Shown here: one piece after another, positions 29,761 through 38,650 of the stretch
How the letters are laid out: the number at the start of each line of letters is the position of its first letter
Numbering within the stretch: position 1 is the first letter of the stretch
From: Jannaschia aquimarina
Lineage (GTDB): Bacteria > Pseudomonadota > Alphaproteobacteria > Rhodobacterales > Rhodobacteraceae
Direction: 5' to 3'
DNA length: 64,000 nucleotides
Assembly: GCF_000877395.1 (NCBI RefSeq)
Contig: NZ_JYFE01000080.1
Location: 1-64,000, forward strand
Position numbers and translations under genes: made by a program
The notes under the pieces: generated by a model
The model's database searches: none
What the model was told of the DNA's origin: nothing
The model's input: the letters and a program-made list of their open reading frames with translations, nothing else

Positions 29761-31056
29761 TTAGCGGTGGTCGGTCTGCAGCTGGCGTTCCAGCCACTGC
29801 GAATATTGCGAGATGCCGTAGCAGACGACAAAGAACAGCACGCAGGCCGCGGCCCACAGCTCCCAGTAGACGCCCACCCAGTCGGTCGAGGACAGGATCG
29901 GCCCCCGGATCATGCCCACGAGGTCGAACATCGAGATGATCGAGACCAGCGTTGTGTCCTTGAACAGGCCCACGGCCACGTTGACGATGCCCGGGATCGA
30001 GATCTTCAGAGCCTGCGGCAGGATGATCAGCCGCATCGCCTGCGCGTAATCCAGGCCAAGGCTGTCCGCCGCCTCGTACTGCCCCTTGGGCAACGCGGCC
30101 AGACCGCCCCGGATCACCTCGGCGATATAGGCCGAGGCGAAGAGTGTGATCATGATGATGACGCGCAGGATCAGGTCGAAATTGGTCCCCGGCGGCAGGA
30201 AGTACGCCAGCACGACGTTCGCCACGAAGAGCAGCGTGATCAGCGGCACGCCCCGCACGAACTCGATGAATACGACGCAGACATATTTGATCAGCGGCAT
30301 GCGGGATTGCCGGCCCAGCGCCAGCACGATGCCCAGAGGCAGCGAAAGCGAGACGCAGACGATGCCGAGGATCAGGTTCAGCATGAAGCCGCCCATGTTG
30401 CGGCTGTCCACCGCTTCGAGCGCCAGGAAGTTCGGCGCGGCTGCGGTCAGGAAGCCACCCAGCCACCAAGCGACGACCGCCGCCACGACGAACGCGGCAA
30501 GACCCGCGGCGAAATTGATCCGTTCGGCCCGGGTGAACGCGGCGTAGCCCAGGACCAGGCCCACCAAAGCGAAGAACGGGATCAGGATCGAACCGCCCCA
30601 GATCAGCCAATAGGCCAGGAAAGGATAGAGCCCGGTCAGGATCAGCAGCTTGCGGGGCAGGCTGATGAAAAGGACCTGCGGAACCGTCACGAAAAGCAGG
30701 ATGAAGGCCAGGGTCGGCCGCCAATACAGCTCGGACGGGTATTCGAACCCGAAGAGAAGCTGGTTCCACCGCTCCCCCAGCACCGCGAAGCATCCGCCGC
30801 CGGTATCGCCGATGATCTCGCGGCAATCGCGGATCGAAGATCCTTCCCACGTGCCGTTCAGGATCCAGGGGATCACGCCGGACAGAAGCCAATACACGAC
30901 ATAAAGGCCCAGCAGCGTCATGATCGTGTTGAAGGGCCCCGAAAACAGGTTCTCGCGCACCCATTTGATGGCGCCTGTTTCGGTCACCGGCGGCGGGGCC
31001 GGGGGGATCTCTGTCTTGCGGACGAAGGCGACGGATTCGGCGTGCGTATCGCTCAT
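29761..31056 (-). CDS. aapM: Amino-acid ABC transporter permease (AapM/BztC)
   Basis: The 431-residue inner-membrane permease has a long N-terminal extension with several hydrophobic segments, then the HisM-type core with the EAA-like loop (EAADSLGLDYAQAMRLIILPQ) near residue 345. The extended N-terminus is typical of AapM/BztC and absent from HisM. It forms a heterodimer with AapQ. Only a few bases separate it from neighbouring genes in the operon. Confidence 0.92.
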   Translation of the reverse strand: MSDTHAESVAFVRKTEIPPAPPPVTETGAIKWVRENLFSGPFNTIMTLLGLYVVYWLLSGVIPWILNGTWEGSSIRDCREIIGDTGGGCFAVLGERWNQLLFGFEYPSELYWRPTLAFILLFVTVPQVLFISLPRKLLILTGLYPFLAYWLIWGGSILIPFFALVGLVLGYAAFTRAERINFAAGLAAFVVAAVVAWWLGGFLTAAAPNFLALEAVDSRNMGGFMLNLILGIVCVSLSLPLGIVLALGRQSRMPLIKYVCVVFIEFVRGVPLITLLFVANVVLAYFLPPGTNFDLILRVIIMITLFASAYIAEVIRGGLAALPKGQYEAADSLGLDYAQAMRLIILPQALKISIPGIVNVAVGLFKDTTLVSIISMFDLVGMIRGPILSSTDWVGVYWELWAAACVLFFVVCYGISQYSQWLERQLQTDHR

Positions 31057-31057
31057 C

Positions 31058-32353
31058 TCAGCGCTCCTTCAACCGGACGGAGTTGTTGTAGATGTTCATG
31101 AAGAACGAAATCAGCAGGCTGATCGTCAGGTAGAACAGCATCAAGAGCAGGATCGACTCGATGGCGCGGCCGGTTTGGTTCAGCGTGATGCCGCCCAGCG
31201 TCGCGGTCAGGTCCATGTAGCCCACCGCGATGGCCAGCGACGAGTTCTTGGTGATGTTGAGATATTGCGAGATCAGCGGCGGGATGATGACCCGTAGCGC
31301 CTGGGGCAGGATCACCAGGTTCATGATCCGGCCCGGCCGCAGACCCAGGGCCGCCGCCGCCTCCGTCTGGCCCTTCGAGATGGCCAGAATGCCCGCGCGC
31401 ACGTTTTCGGCGATGAAGGCGCCGGTATAGATCGACAGGGCCAGCCAAAGCGCGATGAGCGAGCCGCGCATCAAAAGGCCGCCCTGGAAGTTGAAGCCCC
31501 GCAGTTCTGGAATTTCCCAGCTCAGCCCCATGATCCAGCAGACGATCGTTATGGGCAGGATCCAGGCGGCCAGCGACATCCACCAGGTCGTGGGACGTTT
31601 GCCGGTCTTTTCCTGCGTCCGGTCCGCCCAGCGCGTGATCGCCCGCGTGGCCAGAAGCGAGCCGATCAGGACGGCAAGGATCACCAGCCAGTCGATGACG
31701 CTGCCCTGTGCGGCGGCTTGCGCGACGGCATCGTCGCCCACCTCGGCGATGGCGTCCTCGTCGCTCAGGCCGAAGCCGTTGGTGAAATAGGGGCGCGGGA
31801 CATAGACGCCCCGGTTCGTGGCCGCGACGACGCCGAAGATCGGCGAGGCGGTGGCGTCATCGCCCCGGAAATCCCGCGGCTGCGGGAAGACGTTGGCGAC
31901 GACCGTGAAGATGATGATGATCCAGATCAGGACCGGGATGTTGCGGAACGCCTCGACATAGACGGCCATGAGCTTGGAGATGATCCAGTTCTTCGACAGG
32001 CGCAGCACGCCCGCGATGACGCCCAGCACAGTGGCGGTGACGCAGGCCAGGAAGGCCACGATCAGCGTGTTCAGCGCCCCGACGATGGTAGCCCGCAAGT
32101 GCGTCGACTGGCTGTCATAGGGGATCGGCTGCTGGTTGATGTCGTAGCCCGACGGCGCGGCGAGGAAGTCGTAGCTCAGATCCTGGCCCAGATCGGCCAG
32201 ATTCGCGAGCAGGTTCGAGATCAGGTAGCCGATGCCGAGCACCAGCAGGATCAGCGTGATGACCTGAAAGGTGATCGAACGATAGCGCGTGTCGTTGATC
32301 AGCTGCCCGATACGGAAGCCCTGATCCGCGCCCTGGAGGTCGCTGGCTGTCAT
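31058..32353 (-). CDS. aapQ: Amino-acid ABC transporter permease (AapQ/BztB)
   Basis: The 431-residue permease has an N-terminal helix (about 30-52), a conserved hydrophilic loop with GYDINQQPI, and the HisM-like core with the EAA loop TEAAAALGLRPGRIMNLVILPQ-type sequence near residue 365. I chose the ATG at 32353, with GGGGGAAA upstream, over a longer frame at 32374. The hairpin at 32424-32451 separates it from aapJ, which may allow lower expression of the membrane genes than of the binding protein. Confidence 0.92.
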   Translation of the reverse strand: MTASDLQGADQGFRIGQLINDTRYRSITFQVITLILLVLGIGYLISNLLANLADLGQDLSYDFLAAPSGYDINQQPIPYDSQSTHLRATIVGALNTLIVAFLACVTATVLGVIAGVLRLSKNWIISKLMAVYVEAFRNIPVLIWIIIIFTVVANVFPQPRDFRGDDATASPIFGVVAATNRGVYVPRPYFTNGFGLSDEDAIAEVGDDAVAQAAAQGSVIDWLVILAVLIGSLLATRAITRWADRTQEKTGKRPTTWWMSLAAWILPITIVCWIMGLSWEIPELRGFNFQGGLLMRGSLIALWLALSIYTGAFIAENVRAGILAISKGQTEAAAALGLRPGRIMNLVILPQALRVIIPPLISQYLNITKNSSLAIAVGYMDLTATLGGITLNQTGRAIESILLLMLFYLTISLLISFFMNIYNNSVRLKER

Positions 32354-32423
32354 CAAATTTCCCCCTGGGACCATCGCTTGCGGCTTTGCGCCGTCTGGGT
32401 TGCGATGAGCGTTGGCAATCGGA

Positions 32424-32451
32424 AAAGGGCGCCGGTTTCCCGGCGCCCTTT
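32424..32451 (-). terminator. Intercistronic hairpin between aapJ and aapQ
   Basis: A perfect 12-bp stem (AAAGGGCGCCGG paired with its complement) with a 4-base loop lies 12 bases after the aapJ stop. On the minus strand the stem is followed by TTTTCC. It could act as a partial terminator or as a 3' mRNA stabiliser that raises binding-protein expression over the permeases, a known arrangement in ABC uptake operons. Confidence 0.7.
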
Positions 32452-32463
32452 CCTCTTCATCTC

Positions 32464-33483
32464 TTACCGGAACGGCGGTGCGTAGATCAGGCCGCCGTCG
32501 GTGTACTGGGCGTTCAAGCCACGGGCGAGGCCGATCGCGGTCTCTTCACCGATGTTGGTCGAGAAGATCTCGCCGTAATTGCCGACCGCGGCGATCGCGT
32601 CCTTGGCCCAGGTCTGGTTCAGACCGATCATCGCGCCGAGTTCACCTTCGGTGCCCAGAAGGCGGTTCACTTCGGGGTTGTCGGTCGCTTCGGATGCCAG
32701 CTGCTCCACGTTCTCCTGCGTCACGCCGTATTCTTCAGCGGCGATCAGGGCGTAGAGCGTCCACTTCACGATGTCGAACCACTCGGAGTCGCCGTGACGG
32801 ACGAGCGGGCCGAGCGGCTCTTTCGAGACAACTTCGGGGAGGATCGTGTAGTCGTCCGGGTTCTCGAAGCCGGCCCGTTGGGCGGCCAGCGCCGAACGGT
32901 CGGTCGTGTAGACGTCGCAAGCTCCGGCGAGGAACTGCTGTACGGCCTCAGCACCGGTCTCGATCGGCACGGGCTCGTAGCTCATGTCGTTGACGCGGAA
33001 GTAGTCCGCGAGGTTCAGCTCGGTCGTGGTGCCGGTCTGGATGCAGACGGTCGCGCCGTCGAGTTCGGTCGCGGAACTGACGCCGAGGTCGGCGGGGACC
33101 ATGAAGCCCTGGCCGTCGTAGTAGTTGACGCCCGTGAAGTCGAACTTCAGGTCGGTGTCGCGCGAGAAGGTCCAGGTCGTGTTCCGGGCCAGCATGTCGA
33201 TCTCGCCCGAAGCGAGCGACGTGAAGCGCGTCTTGCCGGTGGTCGGGACGAATTCCACGGCGTTCGGATCGCCCAGAACGGCTGCGGCGACCGCGCGGCA
33301 GACCGCGACATCGAAGCCTTGCCACACGCCGTCGGCATCCGGCTCGGCAAAACCGGGAACCCCGGTCGTTACGCCGCAATTCAGCGTCCCGCGGGCCTGC
33401 ACGTCCTCGAGCGTCGCAGCCGATGCACCGGCCGCGGCGAGGCCGGTAAAGGCCAGTGCGCCGAAGAATACGGATTTGTTCAT
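32464..33483 (-). CDS. aapJ: Amino-acid ABC transporter substrate-binding protein (AapJ/BztA)
   Basis: The 339-residue periplasmic protein starts with a Sec signal peptide (about residues 1-22, cleaved after AxA near ASA). The mature part is a type 3 solute-binding protein with FDVAVCRAVAAAVLGDP and DGQGFMV, very like BztA/AapJ. It should bind glutamate, glutamine, aspartate, asparagine or a broad set of L-amino acids. It is the first gene of the operon, preceded by a 207-base gap that should contain the promoter. Confidence 0.93.
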   Translation of the reverse strand: MNKSVFFGALAFTGLAAAGASAATLEDVQARGTLNCGVTTGVPGFAEPDADGVWQGFDVAVCRAVAAAVLGDPNAVEFVPTTGKTRFTSLASGEIDMLARNTTWTFSRDTDLKFDFTGVNYYDGQGFMVPADLGVSSATELDGATVCIQTGTTTELNLADYFRVNDMSYEPVPIETGAEAVQQFLAGACDVYTTDRSALAAQRAGFENPDDYTILPEVVSKEPLGPLVRHGDSEWFDIVKWTLYALIAAEEYGVTQENVEQLASEATDNPEVNRLLGTEGELGAMIGLNQTWAKDAIAAVGNYGEIFSTNIGEETAIGLARGLNAQYTDGGLIYAPPFR

Positions 33484-33690
33484 TTTCTACCTCTTCCTGA
33501 TGGCCCACATGCTGTCCCGCATGTGGAACCCCGACGGGCAGGAGCCGCATCGGGACTGTTGGACATGTGAGGATGTCATCCCCTCACTGCGCGGAAAGAA
33601 ACGAGATGGGCACCGGAAGGTCAAGGCGCTGAGGCCGATTCAATGAGCAGATGCCTTCAAACTAGGCGCTGGAACGGTAGGGGCGCCCGG

Positions 33691-34401
33691 TCAGGCGGCG
33701 GCGAGATCGCGGAATCGGCCCGCTTGAAGGAACGCGCCGCGCTTCACGGCCACCCTCTCGGCCTCTTCCACGTCCTCCCCCCATTGCTCGATCTGCCACA
33801 TCTCGTCCACGCGGCTGGCGTCCCAGAGCGCCTCCAGCGGCGCCCTCCGCACAAGGGCCGCGAGCCCGAGAACAAGGCTTCCGGACAGGGTGACGAATTC
33901 ACTGAGGGCGGTCAGCTGCCAATCCGTGGCCTTGGCCACCTCTGAACGAAGCGTGGCCAAGGCTGCGGCATCCTGCGAGACGGGCATCACGCCGGACGTC
34001 GTGTTCAGCCCAGCACCCAACTCGTCCCGGGCCCAGGCGAGCATCGGATCCCAGCTTTCCGTCTGGCGCTCGACCAGCCCGGCCGGAGCGTCGGCCCGAT
34101 AGCAAAGCAGGTCGGACGCGCCATATCCCGAAAGCTCTTGGATCACCGCATCCCGCTGCGGGCGCACCTTGTCCAGCGTCGCATTCGCGGCGCGGGTCAG
34201 AGGCATCGACATCGGGTCGATCACACCGTCCTGAGCGTCCCACTCGCTCGCGATTTCCTCAGCCAGGGGGCGGGTCGGGACGATCAGTTCGGTCTTCGCG
34301 GGCGTCCGTACCGGACGGCCGTCCAGCCGGATCGCGTGACCTTCGGCCGTCTCTTCGACACGCGCCTCGGACCAGAACCGTCTTGCCGCCCATTCGCTCA
34401 C
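33691..34401 (-). CDS. ATP12-family F1 ATPase assembly chaperone
   Basis: The 236-residue protein matches the ATP12 family, chaperones that bind the F1 alpha subunit in mitochondria and alphaproteobacteria. The motifs RRFWxEA near the N-terminus, RLDGRPVRTPAK and the central TESWDPMLAW are typical. The start is GTG at 34401, which overlaps the stop of the HAD gene (GTGA), so translation is coupled. It is the last gene of an overlapping run. Confidence 0.87.
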   Translation of the reverse strand: MSEWAARRFWSEARVEETAEGHAIRLDGRPVRTPAKTELIVPTRPLAEEIASEWDAQDGVIDPMSMPLTRAANATLDKVRPQRDAVIQELSGYGASDLLCYRADAPAGLVERQTESWDPMLAWARDELGAGLNTTSGVMPVSQDAAALATLRSEVAKATDWQLTALSEFVTLSGSLVLGLAALVRRAPLEALWDASRVDEMWQIEQWGEDVEEAERVAVKRGAFLQAGRFRDLAAA

Positions 34402-35045
34402 GCCAGGCTCTCCAGATGCTGTGTCAAGGATGCGAAGTCGTCGAACAGGGCCACCGCGCCGGCCTCCTTCAGACTGTGTGCGTCGTGATAGCCCCACGTG
34501 ACGCCGATGCAATCGACGTCAGCCGCCCGCGCGGTCGCGACATCATAGGTCGTGTCGCCGATCATGATCGCCTCGTCGGCGGCAAATCCCGTCTGTCTCA
34601 GGGCTGTCTGGATCATGGCGGGATGCGGTTTCGATGGGTGATGGTCCGCGCATTGCAAGGTCGAGAACATCTTCTCCCAACCGTTCATCGCAATCATCCG
34701 CTCAACACTGCGCTGCGATTTCCCCGTCGCGAGACCGAGCTGAAAGCCCGTGCGCCTCAGCCGCATCAGCCCGTCAGCGACACCCGGGTAGAGAGTCGCC
34801 TCGCCCGCCTTTCCGACAAAGCAGATCCTGTAACGCGCGATGATCTCGTCGGTTTTCCGCCTCGGCTGGTCCGGAAAGAGATCCGCAACCATCTGGGGAA
34901 ATGACAGCCCCACGCGCCGACCGACATCCTTGCGGGACGGGGGTACGGTATCCGCGCCCTGACAGGCCACCCGCAGGCAATCGTGAATGACGCCGAGCGA
35001 GTCCAGAAGCGTTCCGTCGACGTCAAAGATCGCGAGCCGTGTCAT
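34398..35045 (-). CDS. HAD-IA family hydrolase (phosphoglycolate phosphatase-like)
   Basis: The 215-residue protein has DVDGTLLDS at residues 8-16 with nucleophile D8 and acid-base D10, motif II in LATGKS, and motif IV GDTTYD. The alpha-helical cap between residues 15 and 90 is the Gph type. The substrate could be phosphoglycolate or another small phosphate ester; the sequence does not decide. The gene overlaps both its upstream and downstream neighbours by four bases. Confidence 0.87.
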   Translation of the reverse strand: MTRLAIFDVDGTLLDSLGVIHDCLRVACQGADTVPPSRKDVGRRVGLSFPQMVADLFPDQPRRKTDEIIARYRICFVGKAGEATLYPGVADGLMRLRRTGFQLGLATGKSQRSVERMIAMNGWEKMFSTLQCADHHPSKPHPAMIQTALRQTGFAADEAIMIGDTTYDVATARAADVDCIGVTWGYHDAHSLKEAGAVALFDDFASLTQHLESLA

Positions 35046-36070
35046 TCCAGATCCTCGAACGGATCATCGGGCACATCCTCTGCGCGCCACCCCAGCATCT
35101 CCCACGTCTTCGCCATGTGCTCAGGCAGGGGCGCGGTAAGATGCAGTCTCCGCCCCGTCACGGGGTGATCGAAATCCAGCGACCGGGCATGGAGATGCAG
35201 CTTGCGACTGATCTCTCCGCCGAGCATCGCGCCCCAGCCGTCGCCGAGATTCTCCTGCCCCGAGCCGCCATACTTCCCGTCTCCGACGATGGGATGCCCC
35301 ATCTCGGCCATGTGGACCCGCAGTTGGTGGGTCCGCCCCGTGACCGGGACCAAAGCAACCCATGCCGCCCGTCCGCCCAAGTCTTCGAGAACCGCATAGT
35401 CTGTCGTCGCGCGCTTTGCGCCCTTCACCTCGTCGATCTCGGCCGGGTGGATCGCGCGCATCTTCTCCGTCTCTCCGCCAGCCTTGACGAGGCCAAAGCG
35501 TATCGTCCCCATCCGAGGGCTCGGCGAGCCGGCGACGGCGGCCCAATAGATCTTGCGCGTTTCCCGGGCGCGGAACGCATCCGAGATCGCGGCGGCCGTT
35601 TCGCGGTCACGGGCCAGAAGCAGGAGGCCCGAAGTATCCTTGTCCAATCTGTGGACCAGGCGCGGTGGCTCAGGCTTGTCGCCCTGCAAGGCTGCGGACA
35701 GGCCATCCACGTGGCGGCCCTGCCCCGTCCCGCCCTGAACGGCCAGGCCCGGCGGCTTGTTGAGAGCAATCAGATGCTCATCGCGGTAAAGGACCGCCGC
35801 CTCCATCATCGCGGCATCCGCGGCGGACACTTTCGGACGAGATGTGGCGACGGGCGACGGGGCATCGCGCAGGGGGGGAATGCGCACCGCCTGCCCTTCG
35901 TCCACACGGGTCGAGGCCTTCACCCGCCCCCCGTCGACGCGACACTCGCCCTTGCGGCACATCTTCTCGATCGCGCCCTGCGTGACCTGCGGGAACCGCC
36001 GCCTCATCCAGCGATCCAGACGCTGGCCGCCCTCGCCGGGCGCCACGGTCACCACCTGCACCCCGCTCAT
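35042..36070 (-). CDS. RluA-family 23S rRNA pseudouridine synthase (RluC-like)
   Basis: The 342-residue enzyme has an N-terminal S4 RNA-binding domain (GQRLDRWMRRRFPQ, about 16-70) and a pseudouridine synthase domain whose catalytic D143 lies in HRLDKDTSG. The S4 domain and overall length favour RluC or RluD over RluA; I favour RluC. The ATG at 36070 overlaps the crcB stop (ATGA), preferred over an in-frame upstream start at 36256. Confidence 0.86.
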   Translation of the reverse strand: MSGVQVVTVAPGEGGQRLDRWMRRRFPQVTQGAIEKMCRKGECRVDGGRVKASTRVDEGQAVRIPPLRDAPSPVATSRPKVSAADAAMMEAAVLYRDEHLIALNKPPGLAVQGGTGQGRHVDGLSAALQGDKPEPPRLVHRLDKDTSGLLLLARDRETAAAISDAFRARETRKIYWAAVAGSPSPRMGTIRFGLVKAGGETEKMRAIHPAEIDEVKGAKRATTDYAVLEDLGGRAAWVALVPVTGRTHQLRVHMAEMGHPIVGDGKYGGSGQENLGDGWGAMLGGEISRKLHLHARSLDFDHPVTGRRLHLTAPLPEHMAKTWEMLGWRAEDVPDDPFEDLE

Positions 36071-36435
36071 GCGAGCCAGCTCCGCGCGATCCAGACGCCG
36101 AGCGCCAGCGCCACAAGCGACAGCACGACCGACAAAGCGATATAGAGCGCGGCCTGAGCCCCCTCGCCCCGTTCCCAGAGAACGTACGCTTCCAGCGAGA
36201 AGGCCGAAAAGGTCGTGAAACCGCCAAGGACGCCTGCGGCCACGAACGGTTGCCACGTCGTGAGGCCCCTCTGCACAAGCCAGAAGGCGACTACGCCCAT
36301 CAGAAAGGACCCGATCACGTTCGCCGACAGAACGGCGACGGGAAAGCCCGGACGCGCCAGCGCGGTCGACATCGCGTATCGCAAAGCTGCACCGATCGCC
36401 CCCCCGAGGGCAACATGAAGGATCTGTGGAAACAT
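36067..36435 (-). CDS. crcB: CrcB/Fluc fluoride channel
   Basis: The 122-residue protein has four membrane helices, the conserved N39 region (ANVIGSFLMG) and the hallmark GGFTTFSAF at 71-79. Fluc channels work as dual-topology dimers that expel fluoride. Its stop overlaps the start of the pseudouridine synthase gene. I found no convincing fluoride riboswitch in the 136-base upstream gap. rarA lies upstream on the same strand. Confidence 0.92.
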   Translation of the reverse strand: MFPQILHVALGGAIGAALRYAMSTALARPGFPVAVLSANVIGSFLMGVVAFWLVQRGLTTWQPFVAAGVLGGFTTFSAFSLEAYVLWERGEGAQAALYIALSVVLSLVALALGVWIARSWLA

Positions 36436-36571
36436 CGCCGCCGTCTCTTCTCCCGCAGATGGGCTGTCAACCTGCCCGATGGTCAGGTCGCCATAATCTC
36501 TGATCGAAAAGAGAAACGCGGAAATGGACGCCGTACCCTATCGAGGGCACCTTACCCGATCCGCCGAAGGA

Positions 36572-37903
36572 TCACACCTTCGATTGCCGCTTTTGCCGCT
36601 GAGCGACGAACCAGTCGAGCCGCTTTCCCAACTCACGCTCGAAACCGCGATCGACGGGGACGTAGTAGACGGGTCTCTTCATTCCATCGGGGAAGTAGTT
36701 CTGTCCCGAGAAGCCATCCGTCTCGTCGTGATCGTAAGCATAGCCTTCGCCATAGCCTTCGTCTTTCATGAGGCGCGTCGGGGCGTTCAGGATGTGTTTG
36801 GGCGGCGGTGCGGATCCGTGCGCCTTGGCGCCCCGTCGTGCAGCTTTGTACGCCGCGTAGCCGGCGTTCGATTTCGGTGCGAGAGCGAGGTAGACGACGG
36901 CATTCGCCAGAGCGAGTTCCCCTTCGGGCGTGCCCAGGCGTTCATATGTTTCCCATGCGCTAAGGCAGACCTGCTGCGCTTCCGGGTCGGCCAGACCGAT
37001 ATCCTCGATCGCCATCCGCAGGATCCGACGGCCCAGAAAGCGCGGATCCTCTCCCCCGTCTAGCATGCGCGCCAGCCAGTAGAGCGCAGCGTCGGGATCG
37101 GAGCCGCGGACCGATTTGTGAAGCGCCGAAATCAAATTGTAATGTCCATCGCCGGACTTGTCGTAGTTGGCCGCGCGACGCTGCAGACGGGTCGCCAGAG
37201 CATGTCTGTCAATCGGTCCGGCGGCGACCCATGCCATGACCTGCTCGATCAGGTTCAAGAGGGCGCGACCGTCGCCATCGGCCATCTCCAGAAGGGCATC
37301 CCGCGCCGGGCCGTCGAGTGGCAGCTTCGCGCCCAAGGCGATCTCTGCCCGTTGCGCCATCAATTCGAGGTCCTTCAGCTCCAGGCGCCTGAGCGTCAGG
37401 ACCTGCGCCCGGGACATCAGGGCCGCGTTCAACTCGAATGAAGGGTTCTCCGTCGTCGCTCCGACAAGGGTGATCGTCCCATCTTCCATATGGGGCAGGA
37501 ATCCGTCCTGCTGCGCCTTGTTGAACCGATGGATCTCGTCGACGAAAAGAAGCGTCGCCTGTCCGTTGGCGCGGCGATTGCGAGCCGAGTCGAAGACTTT
37601 CCGAAGCTCGGACACCCCTGTGAAAATCGCAGAGATCTGAACGAACTGGGCGCCCACGTGGTCGGCGAGCAACCGCGCGATCGTCGTTTTGCCGACGCCG
37701 GGCGGCCCCCACAGGATAAGGCTCGGAAGATGGCCTGCGAGCATCGTCGTCAATGCCCCGTCGGATCCGAGCAGGTGAGACTGGCCGATCACGTCCTCAA
37801 GTCGGGCTGGTCTCAGGCGGTCCGCCAGCGGGCCGTTCGGAACCGTGCCGCTGTCCGCCGTCGGATCGGCCGGTCCGGAAGGGATGTCAAAGAGATCCGC
37901 CAT
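36572..37903 (-). CDS. rarA: Replication-associated recombination protein A (RarA/MgsA)
   Basis: The 443-residue AAA+ ATPase acts at stalled replication forks. It has an N-terminal PLADRLRP motif, Walker A GPPGVGKT at 66-73, Walker B LLFVDEIHRFNK and sensor 1 GATTENPSFE. The C-terminal helical tetramerisation domain is intact. It lies upstream of, and in line with, crcB and the overlapping gene run, with a 136-base gap. Confidence 0.94.
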   Translation of the reverse strand: MADLFDIPSGPADPTADSGTVPNGPLADRLRPARLEDVIGQSHLLGSDGALTTMLAGHLPSLILWGPPGVGKTTIARLLADHVGAQFVQISAIFTGVSELRKVFDSARNRRANGQATLLFVDEIHRFNKAQQDGFLPHMEDGTITLVGATTENPSFELNAALMSRAQVLTLRRLELKDLELMAQRAEIALGAKLPLDGPARDALLEMADGDGRALLNLIEQVMAWVAAGPIDRHALATRLQRRAANYDKSGDGHYNLISALHKSVRGSDPDAALYWLARMLDGGEDPRFLGRRILRMAIEDIGLADPEAQQVCLSAWETYERLGTPEGELALANAVVYLALAPKSNAGYAAYKAARRGAKAHGSAPPPKHILNAPTRLMKDEGYGEGYAYDHDETDGFSGQNYFPDGMKRPVYYVPVDRGFERELGKRLDWFVAQRQKRQSKV

Positions 37904-37928
37904 GCGCGTGATATGACCATTGTCCCTT

Positions 37929-37962
37929 CAAAAAACAAAGGGCGCGCCCCCCGGCTGCGCCC
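37929..37962 (-). terminator. Rho-independent terminator after luxI
   Basis: On the minus strand a stem GGGCGC/GCGCCC with an 11-base loop is followed by TTTGTTTTTT (plus-strand A-run at 37930-37939). It lies about 25 bases after the luxI stop and just before rarA, so it insulates the two. Confidence 0.75.
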
Positions 37963-37986
37963 CCGACCCCTTACCCATAAAAGTAC

Positions 37987-38574
37987 CTAGTGCATCTTTG
38001 TCTGCATCGAGATGTTCACGCAGACGCTGTCGGACCCGCCGATATCCATGACCGGTCCCGCCGCGACGCAGTCGAGCCCGACCCGTCTCGCAAGCCGGGG
38101 CGAGTTCGCGGGGATGAGACCCAGGACGGTCGATGCGCCCAGTTCACGCGCAGAGCGGACCATCTCGCCGATGAGCTGCATCTGGACCCGCATGCGCATC
38201 TTCGCGGGCACGTCATGGCAGACGAAGACGCGGCTCGACTCCCAGACATGCTCCGCCACAGGCGCCGGCTCGTAGAGGAGATCCGAAGGGATCGTGTCGA
38301 GGAGGCCCAGTTGCGCATCTCGGATCATGTAGCTGTAGATGCCGCACCGATGCGTGGTCGGCGTCAGGCGGACGCCCGCCATGATGCGCCCGTTATGATG
38401 CACGGCCACCCAGCGGCTGGCAGGCGTGTCGTATTGATCGAACTCCATCCCGTCCGCCGCGGGCAGATCCCACTTGTTGTGCTCGATGAAGGTCTTGTGC
38501 CGGGCGCGAAGCAGGTCTGCGAAGAGCGGGCCGTGGGCGTGGATGTTGTTGAAAGAAAGGGTCGTCGTCTGCAT
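37987..38574 (-). CDS. luxI: Acyl-homoserine-lactone synthase (LuxI family)
   Basis: The 195-residue protein has all key LuxI-family residues in register: R25, F29, W35 in RHKTFIEHNKW, D46 and D49 in EFDQYD, R69, and E112 and R115 in WESSR. It should make N-acyl-homoserine lactone from SAM and acyl-ACP; acyl length is not predictable. The ATG at 38574 follows ACAGGAGAG. It lies 76 bases downstream of luxR on the same strand, with an inverted repeat in the gap. Confidence 0.92.
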   Translation of the reverse strand: MQTTTLSFNNIHAHGPLFADLLRARHKTFIEHNKWDLPAADGMEFDQYDTPASRWVAVHHNGRIMAGVRLTPTTHRCGIYSYMIRDAQLGLLDTIPSDLLYEPAPVAEHVWESSRVFVCHDVPAKMRMRVQMQLIGEMVRSARELGASTVLGLIPANSPRLARRVGLDCVAAGPVMDIGGSDSVCVNISMQTKMH

Positions 38575-38594
38575 GGCAAATCTCTCCTGTTGCC

Positions 38595-38610
38595 GGTGAA
38601 GCTGTTCACC
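38595..38610. promoter_or_regulatory. Inverted repeat upstream of luxI (GGTGAA-N4-TTCACC)
   Basis: A perfect 6-bp inverted repeat with a 4-base spacer lies 21-36 bases upstream of the luxI start. It could be a LuxR-type operator or an mRNA hairpin in the luxI leader. It is shorter and closer to the gene than a typical lux box. Confidence 0.4.
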
Positions 38611-38650
38611 AAGCCGAAGGGTCTCGCGATGTCTGGGTGGCTCTGAAACG

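Noticed and set aside
28828-31101. Antisense open frame of 757 residues over the aap genes
   Set aside because: The product is an Arg/Asp/Gln/His-rich shadow typical of GC-rich antisense frames; the sense genes are well conserved.
36436-36571. Possible fluoride riboswitch upstream of crcB
   Set aside because: The gap does not show the conserved crcB-motif loops; only scattered GATGG-like bits are present.
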